A stretch of DNA of 6,466 nucleotides. It comes from Candidatus Methanophagales archaeon. GTDB lineage: Archaea > Halobacteriota > Syntropharchaeia > Alkanophagales > Methanospirareceae. The notes under the pieces are model-generated. The model did not search any database, had not been told where the DNA came from, and saw only the letters and a program-made list of their open reading frames with translations. The first letter of the stretch is position 1. Each line of letters starts with the position of its first letter. The DNA lies in the NCBI GenBank assembly GCA_030617585.1, contig JAUWVD010000070.1, positions 1 to 6,466 on the forward strand. The letters run 5' to 3'. Shown in pieces: positions 1 through 5,098 of the stretch. A program made the position numbers and the translations under genes.

Positions 1-817
1 AATAATACGCAAGCTCTCTGAGTTCACGCTTTGATAGTCTCAAGTCTCTTCTTATGTCCTCGCTCAATACCGGCACTTTATCTTCATATAGTTCCACACC
101 AACAGAGCTCCTTTTTGCTATCTCGGCTAATGAAAGAGCGAGACCATCGCTTATATCAATCATGGAAGTAGCCACACCGGAATTTGCGATAGTGATGCCT
201 TCGTTTATCCTCGGCACTGGTTGAAAAAGTGCCTTTTTTACTTCCACATACACACCGCCTGGCGCTTTTAGCTCGCCTCTCAGCAGCTTCAATGCGAGAG
301 CGGCATTACCTAGCGAACCTGTCACGCATATTAAGTCCCCCACTTTAGCCCCGGCTCGTCTTACCGGCCTGTCTGCAAATCCGAAACAGGTACCGGTTAA
401 TATGAGCTCTTTGCTCACCGTTATGTCTCCGCCTACTACTGCGGTATTGTAAGAAACTGCGCATTTCTCTATCCCCGCTACCAGCTCATCCAAAAATGAT
501 GTCTCGGTCTGTGCAGGAATGCCCATAGCAATAGTAAAAGCAAAAGGGTATGCACCCATCGCAGCGACATCGCTTAAGTTCACAGCTACGATGCTCCAAC
601 CCATTTGGAACGGTGAAATGCCGTGCGGGAAATGGGTTGATTCTTGTAGTGTATCGGTAGTAATTACAAGATGCTTGAACCTATTTCTTACTTTTTCTAT
701 ATCTATGACAGCGCAATCGTCATCTCCCGCTCCCACAGTCACCATTTCTCGATCTACACGAAACTTTTCCACTATTCTTTCTATTAATCCTATTTCGCCA
801 AGTTCCTCTATTTTCAT
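1..817 (-). CDS. thiL: Thiamine-monophosphate kinase (ThiL), C-terminus cut by window edge
   Basis: Predicted cytoplasmic kinase that uses ATP to convert thiamine monophosphate to thiamine diphosphate, the last step of the cofactor pathway. I translated the minus strand by hand: 272 codons from ATG at 817 are open to the edge. Visible ThiL motifs, in order: GAGDDDCAV (residues 29-37, the Mg-ATP acidic loop), TTDTLQESTHF (53-63), NLSDVAAMGA (80-89, the acidic/ATP-binding segment of the PurM-like N domain), GGD (129-131), TGSLGNAALAL (166-176) and MIDISDGL (219-226) of the C domain. About 45-50 residues should be missing, including the usual GEDYELL-like motif. No Shine-Dalgarno is seen before the ATG; the bases just upstream are AT-rich (TATATATAG), so a short-leader or leaderless transcript is possible. 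It is divergent from the larB fusion gene. Family assignment is firm; activity is inferred from conserved motifs. Confidence 0.93.
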   Translation of the reverse strand, partial: MKIEELGEIGLIERIVEKFRVDREMVTVGAGDDDCAVIDIEKVRNRFKHLVITTDTLQESTHFPHGISPFQMGWSIVAVNLSDVAAMGAYPFAFTIAMGIPAQTETSFLDELVAGIEKCAVSYNTAVVGGDITVSKELILTGTCFGFADRPVRRAGAKVGDLICVTGSLGNAALALKLLRGELKAPGGVYVEVKKALFQPVPRINEGITIANSGVATSMIDISDGLALSLAEIAKRSSVGVELYEDKVPVLSEDIRRDLRLSKRELRELAYY

Positions 818-988
818 TCTATATATAGGACGCAGATTTACACTGATTTAATTTCATCTGCGTTAATCAGTGTTAATCTGTGTCAATAATTATTTTTAGT
901 TGGATATTATGCTTTCTTGTTAATCAATTCCCTTACTTAGATTGTAAGTATAACAAACAAAAGAAAATTGGGTATTCTAGGCTATGCT
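818..988. other. Divergent intergenic region between thiL and the larB fusion
   Basis: This 171-base region should contain the promoters for both divergent genes. It holds the palindrome at 829-884 and then AT-rich sequence to 988. For thiL, the AT-rich core ATTTAATTT (846-854) lies about 30-35 bases upstream of the ATG, a distance that would suit a TATA box for a nearly leaderless transcript. If so, it sits at the inner end of the palindrome's left arm. For larB I could not choose a convincing TATA box; TAATTATTTTTA at 886-897 is the best AT-rich candidate. No RNA gene or small ORF is supported here. Confidence 0.5.
829..884. repeat. Imperfect 22-bp inverted repeat with a nested third copy
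   Basis: The left arm is 829-850 (starts GACGCAGATTTACACTGATT) and the right arm is 863-884 (ends CAGTGTTAATCTGTGTC). The reverse complement of the left arm matches the right arm at 19 of 22 positions, with one mismatch able to form G-U in RNA. The 12-base loop (851-862) begins another partial copy: ATCTGCGTTAATCAG at 856-870 resembles AATCTGTGTC at 875-884 as a direct repeat. The composition, built from CGCAGAT, CACTGATT and their complements, is that of a dispersed intergenic repeat and not of a GC-rich terminator. It begins only 12 bases upstream of the thiL start codon, so it could influence thiL initiation. Confidence 0.7.
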
Positions 989-2233
989 ATGGAAGAGATA
1001 CTGAGAAGATTCGGCCGCGGGGAAATAGGTATAGAGGAAGCGAGTAAGGAACTGAAGTTAGGGAGTATAAGGGAGATAAGGGATTTTGCAAGGATAGATA
1101 TAAACAGGTCGTATAGGACGGGCATACCCGAGATAATCTTTGCCGAGGGTAAAAGCAATAATGAAGTGGCTGATATAGCGATTGCAGTTGCATCAGAAAA
1201 GGGCTTTGCGTTGATTAGCCGAGTGCGCGAGGCCGAGATGATAACGAAGCGTGTGGAAGGAGAAACAAAGGAGCTTGATGTTGACTATAATGCAATTTCG
1301 AGGACGATAGTAGTAAAGAAGCGAGGATACGAATTTGAAAGGAGCGTAAAAATAGGGCTAATCGCGGCTGGAACTGCTGATATACCTGTTGCTGAGGAAG
1401 CGAGAGTTGTTGCCGAAGTGTGTGGTTGTGAGGTGATAAAGGCCTACGATGTGGGTATCGCGGGTATACACCGGCTGGCATCGCCTCTTGAGGCGATTGT
1501 AAATGAAGATGTGGTAGCGATAATCGTGGTTGCGGGTATGGAAGGGGCATTGCCTTCCGTAGTAGCAAGCCTGGTGAACGTGCCCGTAATTGGCGTCCCT
1601 ACGTCAGTGGGCTATGGGCTTGGAGGTAAAGGAATTGCAGCACTTCTTTCCATGCTCCAGAGCTGCTCGCCTGGATTAGCCGTGGTGAATATAGACAATG
1701 GAGTTGGAGCAGCTACCATTGCGGCAAAGATGTGTGTTAGGCAAAAAGAAGAATCACCGAAACAGAATAAATTCAAAAACAATGAAGGCAGTATGACAAT
1801 CGAAGAAAATATCAGATATTCATTTTTGGACAAGAACATCTTAAATCGCGCATTGACACGTAAAGCATATGCACTAGAGCAAAGGCAACGAAACCAGGCT
1901 TGTGAAGACCAGGAGATATTCCGGACGCTTGGTGATGCAGTCCTAAAAGCGGTATTAGTAGATTTATTGATAAAATCGGGTTGCAAGACGCGAGAGGAGA
2001 TAACAAGAAAGAAAATAGAACTTGAGAGAGAGGAATCACTTGCAAAAATCGGTTGTGAGCTTGGAATCGGAGAATCTATTCTGTTGGGAGCCGGAGAGAA
2101 GAAACAAAGAGCAAATGAGGAGCCTTATGTTCTCGCCGAGACGTTTGAAGCGGTGATTGGTGCGATTTATCTTGATGGCGGCTATGATACAGCAAAGAAG
2201 ATTATTACTAATTTATTTAAAACAAAATCGTAG
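989..2233 (+). CDS. larB: LarB (nickel-pincer cofactor synthase) fused to a C-terminal RNase III-like domain
   Basis: Residues 1 to about 252 are LarB, the PurE-like enzyme known to carboxylate the pyridinium ring of nicotinic acid adenine dinucleotide and release AMP, giving the dicarboxylate precursor of the nickel-pincer nucleotide. Visible LarB motifs are RTGIPEIIFAEGKS (43-56), AGTADIPVAEEA (127-138), YDVGIAGIHRL (153-163), VVAGMEGALPSVV (180-192), VPTSVGYGLGGKG (203-215) and SCSPGLAVVNIDNG (225-238). Cys226 matches the position I recall as the catalytic cysteine. A polar linker (253-268) leads into an RNase III-like domain (about 270-414) with TLGDAVL (313-319) and LAETFEAVIGAIYLDGG (382-398). 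No double-stranded-RNA-binding domain follows. LarB proteins are normally about 250 residues, so the extra 160 are unusual. I prefer ATG 989; a TTG at 968 would add seven residues. Neither has a clear Shine-Dalgarno. LarC and LarE, the other pathway enzymes, are not in this window. Confidence 0.88.
   Translation: MEEILRRFGRGEIGIEEASKELKLGSIREIRDFARIDINRSYRTGIPEIIFAEGKSNNEVADIAIAVASEKGFALISRVREAEMITKRVEGETKELDVDYNAISRTIVVKKRGYEFERSVKIGLIAAGTADIPVAEEARVVAEVCGCEVIKAYDVGIAGIHRLASPLEAIVNEDVVAIIVVAGMEGALPSVVASLVNVPVIGVPTSVGYGLGGKGIAALLSMLQSCSPGLAVVNIDNGVGAATIAAKMCVRQKEESPKQNKFKNNEGSMTIEENIRYSFLDKNILNRALTRKAYALEQRQRNQACEDQEIFRTLGDAVLKAVLVDLLIKSGCKTREEITRKKIELEREESLAKIGCELGIGESILLGAGEKKQRANEEPYVLAETFEAVIGAIYLDGGYDTAKKIITNLFKTKS
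1793..1795 (+). promoter_or_regulatory. Possible internal start for a separate RNase III polypeptide
   Basis: An in-frame ATG lies exactly at the junction between the LarB linker and the RNase III-like domain (fusion residue 269, sequence MTIEENIRYSF). A weak purine run, GAAGG at 1784-1788, sits 4 bases upstream. If used, it would yield a free 146-residue RNase III-like protein from the same message. The evidence is position only; the spacing is short and the Shine-Dalgarno match is partial. Confidence 0.3.
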
Positions 2234-2253
2234 TAGAAGTGCTTTTTTATGTG

Positions 2254-3426
2254 ATGGAAAACAGACGCAAAGATATAAATAAGCGAGTAAAAAGCTTCTA
2301 CAACCCGCCACACCTGCTATTGAAGCAAGCAGTAGCGATTGTGCTATATGCTATGCTCTCAAGCTGGAATAAAAAGGCTTTTCTTCTTTGGACGAGCCAG
2401 TTAAAGAACCTAATCCATGCAGGTGCAGGCGCGAAGCAGATTTCTTGCTTCGGGCTGAGTCCACATGTGGTATGGGAAATGACCGGCAGGTGTAACCTGG
2501 ACTGCATCCATTGTCATGCGTTCGGTGGAGATGCATCTTATGATGAACTAACAGAAGAAGAAGGGCGGGCATTGATAGACCAGATAGCAGCGTTAGACAT
2601 CCGGTCATTTGTATTCACTGGAGGCGAGCCTTTGCTACGTGAAGACATTTTTGATTTGATCGCATACGCAAAATCAATTGGGTTCAGCGTATTCATAGCG
2701 ACAAATGGAACGCTGATAACGAAAGAAGTAGCGAAATTGCTGCGCAAATATAACGTTGGGGTGGTAATAGGGTTGGACGGTATGAATCCAGTGATACACG
2801 ATTCCATAAGGGGTGTCAAAGGTGCGTTCGATGCCGTGATTGAAGGGATAGAGAATTGCATTGCGGAAAATCTATATTTACATTTGAATATAGTTGCAAC
2901 CAGGCGGAATTTCAATGAAATCGAACGAATCATAGATTATGGAGATAGAATAGGTGTATATTCTTATTTTATCTATAATTTCGTTCCTTTTGGTAGGGGT
3001 GAGGAGATTAGAGATTATGCACTCAGTAAAAAAGAGTTCAAAGCGCTTCTGGATTTGATGCTCACGAAACAGCGTGAACTACGAGCAATATTGATTCCTG
3101 TTGCAGCACCGGAATACTGGGCTTACGTGCTTCAAAGTCGGGGTATTCACAGTAAGCGAATAATAAATTTCTTTGGTCGGTTCTTCGGTGGTTGTTTAGC
3201 AGGTAAGGGTATGATGTATATCAAGCCTAATGGAGATGTGTGGGCATGCCCTTTCCTTCCGGCCAATGTAGGAAATGTAAGGGAAGACAGAATTGACATG
3301 ATTTGGAGGGCTCTAGAAAAGATTGAGTTTGCAAAGGGAGAATGTAATGGCTGTGAATATGAGAAGGTATGTGGTGGCTGTAAGGCGAGAATTGAGGATT
3401 GGGAATGTCCTTTGAGGGATTGGTAA
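2254..3426 (+). CDS. Radical SAM/SPASM protein, substrate unknown
   Basis: A 390-residue radical SAM enzyme. Cys80, Cys84 and Cys87 form the CX3CX2C motif (in TGRCNLDCIHCHA) that binds the SAM-cleaving 4Fe-4S cluster. GGEP at 123-126 is the SAM-binding strand, followed by ATNGTLI (149-155) and GLDG (173-176). The C-terminus is a complete seven-cysteine SPASM domain (Cys314, 332, 364, 367, 373, 376, 385), spaced CX12GX4C then CX2CX5CX2C and a last Cys, which should hold two auxiliary clusters. The VCGGCKAR segment recalls the AhbC/AhbD/NirJ haem-biosynthesis and related maturase families, but the tail is short and I cannot name a substrate. About 65 residues precede the core, including a hydrophobic stretch (23-36) that may lie on membrane. 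ATG 2254 is preferred; GTG 2239 and GTG 2251 are alternatives, and none has a clear Shine-Dalgarno. It begins 20 bases after the larB fusion stop, so the two are probably co-transcribed. Confidence 0.88.
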   Translation: MENRRKDINKRVKSFYNPPHLLLKQAVAIVLYAMLSSWNKKAFLLWTSQLKNLIHAGAGAKQISCFGLSPHVVWEMTGRCNLDCIHCHAFGGDASYDELTEEEGRALIDQIAALDIRSFVFTGGEPLLREDIFDLIAYAKSIGFSVFIATNGTLITKEVAKLLRKYNVGVVIGLDGMNPVIHDSIRGVKGAFDAVIEGIENCIAENLYLHLNIVATRRNFNEIERIIDYGDRIGVYSYFIYNFVPFGRGEEIRDYALSKKEFKALLDLMLTKQRELRAILIPVAAPEYWAYVLQSRGIHSKRIINFFGRFFGGCLAGKGMMYIKPNGDVWACPFLPANVGNVREDRIDMIWRALEKIEFAKGECNGCEYEKVCGGCKARIEDWECPLRDW

Positions 3427-3449
3427 TTGCAAAATGCAGGGTGCAAATT
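3425..3449. repeat. Short AATTGCA/TGCAAATT imperfect palindrome after the radical SAM gene
   Basis: AATTGCA (3425-3431) is mirrored by TGCAAATT (3442-3449), with a third TGCA between them at 3435-3438. It directly abuts the radical SAM stop codon. It is AT-rich, with a weak stem and no following T-run, so I do not call it a terminator. It may be a short degenerate dispersed repeat. Confidence 0.3.
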
Positions 3450-3480
3450 GAGAAATTGTAAAGATACAAGACCATAACGT

Positions 3481-3490
3481 ATTTAAATAC
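3481..3490 (+). promoter_or_regulatory. Archaeal TATA box for the membrane-protein/tubulin-like unit
   Basis: ATTTAAATAC contains the archaeal TATA consensus and is the core of the 12-base perfect palindrome GTATTTAAATAC at 3479-3490. A start about 25 bases downstream would give a transcript beginning near 3510 and a leader of 35-40 bases, which leaves room for the Shine-Dalgarno site at 3535. No clear purine-rich BRE is visible before it. The position in the only sizeable gap of the plus-strand cluster supports a new transcription unit here. Confidence 0.55.
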
Positions 3491-3534
3491 TCAATAACTT
3501 AGATAAATAACTAATAGGACTAAATGTTTAAAGC

Positions 3535-3539
3535 GAGGT
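3535..3539 (+). promoter_or_regulatory. Shine-Dalgarno site for the small membrane protein
   Basis: GAGGT is complementary to the 3' end of archaeal 16S rRNA and lies 7 bases before ATG 3547, an ideal distance. It fixes the start of the membrane-protein gene. Confidence 0.75.
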
Positions 3540-3546
3540 ATCAGAT

Positions 3547-3981
3547 ATGGACCCCACGAGTATAGGAATATTGATTGTTGTCATATTACTGGTTGTAGAA
3601 GTAGTGGTGATGTTGCTTTTGCTGAAAGTGGACAAAATGCTTCTTCTTTTGCCGGTCATCGGTGTGATATTAGCCGTTATCGCCTTAGTGTTGAATGTGA
3701 AGCAGGATCTGATTCCTTTAGATGATCCCGCCCCCTTTATTGTGATATGTGTTATGATAGCGGCAAGCATCATAATGGGCTTATTTGGCGTTGCGGTATG
3801 GTTTAAGGGCGAAAGTGAAGCAAGACGGCTTGTTTCTACCGAGAAGAGCATTGATAGTGCGGTCTCCGGGATAGAAAGCGATGTAAGTGGTGGCGGGATG
3901 GAATTAGAGCATTTCGATGACGAGATGGGCGAGATCAAATCAAAAGTGGACGATTACGAATCGCGAGAGAAGGAGGTATGA
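3547..3981 (+). CDS. Small three-helix membrane protein with acidic tail, partner of the tubulin-like protein
   Basis: A 144-residue protein I do not recognise as a named family. Three hydrophobic segments are plain: about residues 5-26 (rich in Ile, Val and Leu), 31-51 and 64-86, separated by the short charged loops KVDK and KQDLIPLDDPAP. There is no cleavable signal peptide; the first helix looks like an anchor. The remaining 58 residues (87-144) are hydrophilic and strongly acidic, with a Gly/Ser-rich stretch (SDVSGGG) and a charged end that could form a short helix. The start is fixed by a well-placed GAGGT. The stop (TGA 3979-3981) lies 10 bases before the tubulin-like start, and that gene's AGGAGGT lies within this gene's last codons, so the two are surely co-transcribed. 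By inference it may be the membrane anchor or target for the tubulin-like filament, with the acidic tail as a docking site; nothing in the sequence proves that. Confidence 0.85.
   Translation: MDPTSIGILIVVILLVVEVVVMLLLLKVDKMLLLLPVIGVILAVIALVLNVKQDLIPLDDPAPFIVICVMIAASIIMGLFGVAVWFKGESEARRLVSTEKSIDSAVSGIESDVSGGGMELEHFDDEMGEIKSKVDDYESREKEV
3971..3977 (+). promoter_or_regulatory. Strong Shine-Dalgarno inside the upstream gene, unusually far from ATG 3992
   Basis: AGGAGGT is a near-perfect match to anti-16S and lies in the last codons of the membrane-protein gene. The distance to ATG 3992 is 14 bases, longer than the usual 5-9. An in-frame TAG at 3989-3991 immediately before that ATG rules out any upstream extension in the tubulin frame. 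A TTG at 3984 has better spacing but leads in another frame to a stop after 10 codons. Confidence 0.7.
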
Positions 3982-3991
3982 TATTGGATAG

Positions 3992-5098
3992 ATGGGGACA
4001 GGAGAAGACACAGTAAATAGGGTTGCCATTGGAATTGGTGGGCAGGGAAGCAGCATCGTTAATAATATATTGAGAACACTCAAGCACAAAACAGGTAAAG
4101 CGCCAAAGAATGAGGAGTTTTTAATTATTGATACTGACCCGGCATCTGCAAACGCATGCAGCGAAATAGAAGAGCGGAAGAAGATAATACTCAACCGACC
4201 GGATAAGATTCTAATGAAAAATACTAATCGGTGGCTGCCCGACCCTTATCTGACCGCTGCTGGTGCTGGCTGTGGACAACATCGTATTTATGGCAGAGCG
4301 ATGTATAACGTGCATAGAGAACGGATATTCAGTGCGATAGGCGCAGCGGCTGCTGAATTGAGGAATAGAACAGGCGGGCGGGACTTTTTAATACTTATGG
4401 TCTGTGCATTCGGTGGGGGGACTGGATCAAGTATGCTTTTAGACATTGCAATAGACATACGCGATTGGATCTCGAAGCAGTTTGGCGCGGATCCTGTGAT
4501 GTTTGGGATTGGCATACTACCATCGAGCAAGGAATCGGTGCTTCCAACAGGTAATGCACTCGGTACGCTGAAAGAACTTCATGCCCTTATGTCCCATACC
4601 GAGGACCTCATAATAGAAGACAAGAATTATTCTAATCCATTCAAATTGTTCTTCCTTTTGGGTAGAGACCTTCAAGGGCAGAACAGGGATGAGGAATTAG
4701 AAAGGGCGATAACACGGTTCCTTCTTGATCTTGGTTTTATGCCCGGTGGTGCGGTTGAGACAAAGGGTAAGTGGCTTGACCTGAATGATCTCCAGAATAG
4801 AGCAAGGGGTTATGAAGACCGGTTTGATACCCTGGGCTACTACGAGTGCGTATTCCCAACTGAGAAGTTGTTCTTATATTATGACATTGAGGATGAGATA
4901 CCAAGGGTCCGGCAGAAATTGGTTGAGATTGAGGCACGACTATCGGACATAAGGGGTAAGACAGAATCCGGTAGGTCGGAATTGGAGCGGTTCGAGGGTA
5001 GGATAAAGGATATTCAGCGAGAAATTAATGCTTATGAAACCAAGACAGGACTGTTCCATCATGTAAACAAAGCGGGAATCAGCGATGCAAAATCATAA
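3992..5098 (+). CDS. Tubulin/FtsZ-superfamily GTPase domain with coiled coil, ended by an in-frame TAA
   Basis: The 368 codons before the TAA carry a full tubulin-like GTPase core. The T1 loop is GIGGQGSS (14-21), an acidic turn IIDTDP lies at 45-50, a T3-like AGAGCG at 90-95, and the tubulin signature GGGTGSS at 141-147 (T4, phosphate binding). GILPSSKE (174-181) and GNALGTLKEL (187-196) match the T5 region and the nucleotide-contacting helix. LDLNDLQN (262-269) fits the T7 synergy loop, with Asp263 and Asp266 where FtsZ has NxDxxD, although the Asn position is Trp. A highly charged coiled coil follows from about 302 to 350. It is neither FtsZ nor a CetZ: the insertions and the long C-terminal part match the large Tubulin_2-like proteins of bacteria and archaea. 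Expected role: GTP-dependent polymerisation, probably at membrane given the gene just upstream. The true product should continue past the TAA (see 5099-6466). Confidence 0.82.
   Translation: MGTGEDTVNRVAIGIGGQGSSIVNNILRTLKHKTGKAPKNEEFLIIDTDPASANACSEIEERKKIILNRPDKILMKNTNRWLPDPYLTAAGAGCGQHRIYGRAMYNVHRERIFSAIGAAAAELRNRTGGRDFLILMVCAFGGGTGSSMLLDIAIDIRDWISKQFGADPVMFGIGILPSSKESVLPTGNALGTLKELHALMSHTEDLIIEDKNYSNPFKLFFLLGRDLQGQNRDEELERAITRFLLDLGFMPGGAVETKGKWLDLNDLQNRARGYEDRFDTLGYYECVFPTEKLFLYYDIEDEIPRVRQKLVEIEARLSDIRGKTESGRSELERFEGRIKDIQREINAYETKTGLFHHVNKAGISDAKS
5096..5098 (+). other. In-frame ochre stop interrupting the tubulin-like gene
   Basis: TAA is codon 369 of the frame that starts at 3992. 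The same frame then runs without another stop to the end of the window, codons 370-825. TAA ends the radical SAM gene at 3424-3426, so it is a normal stop in this organism. One base change from a Gln, Lys, Glu, Leu, Ser or Tyr codon would create it, and it lies in a charged helical region where Gln, Lys or Glu would be at home. Confidence 0.9.

Noticed and set aside
519..851. 110-codon plus-strand reading frame
   Set aside because: It lies antisense to thiL, whose minus-strand frame carries clear kinase motifs over the same bases; the plus-strand translation is Ser/Thr-rich with no recognisable features.
829..884. CRISPR-like repeat
   Set aside because: The copies are inverted and overlapping, without regular unique spacers, and there are no cas genes nearby.
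2231..2233. Pyrrolysine readthrough from the larB fusion into the radical SAM gene
   Set aside because: The next in-frame codon after TAG 2231-2233 is another TAG (2234-2236), and the RNase III-like domain is already complete, so this is an ordinary termination.
3528..3938. 136-codon minus-strand reading frame over the membrane-protein gene
   Set aside because: The plus-strand gene has a well-placed Shine-Dalgarno, clear membrane helices and an operon partner; the minus-strand frame is Thr/Ser/Ile-rich with no supporting signals.
5096..5098. Recoded stop (pyrrolysine or selenocysteine)
   Set aside because: The codon is TAA, whereas pyrrolysine uses TAG and selenocysteine TGA. TAA is also the normal stop of the radical SAM gene at 3424-3426.
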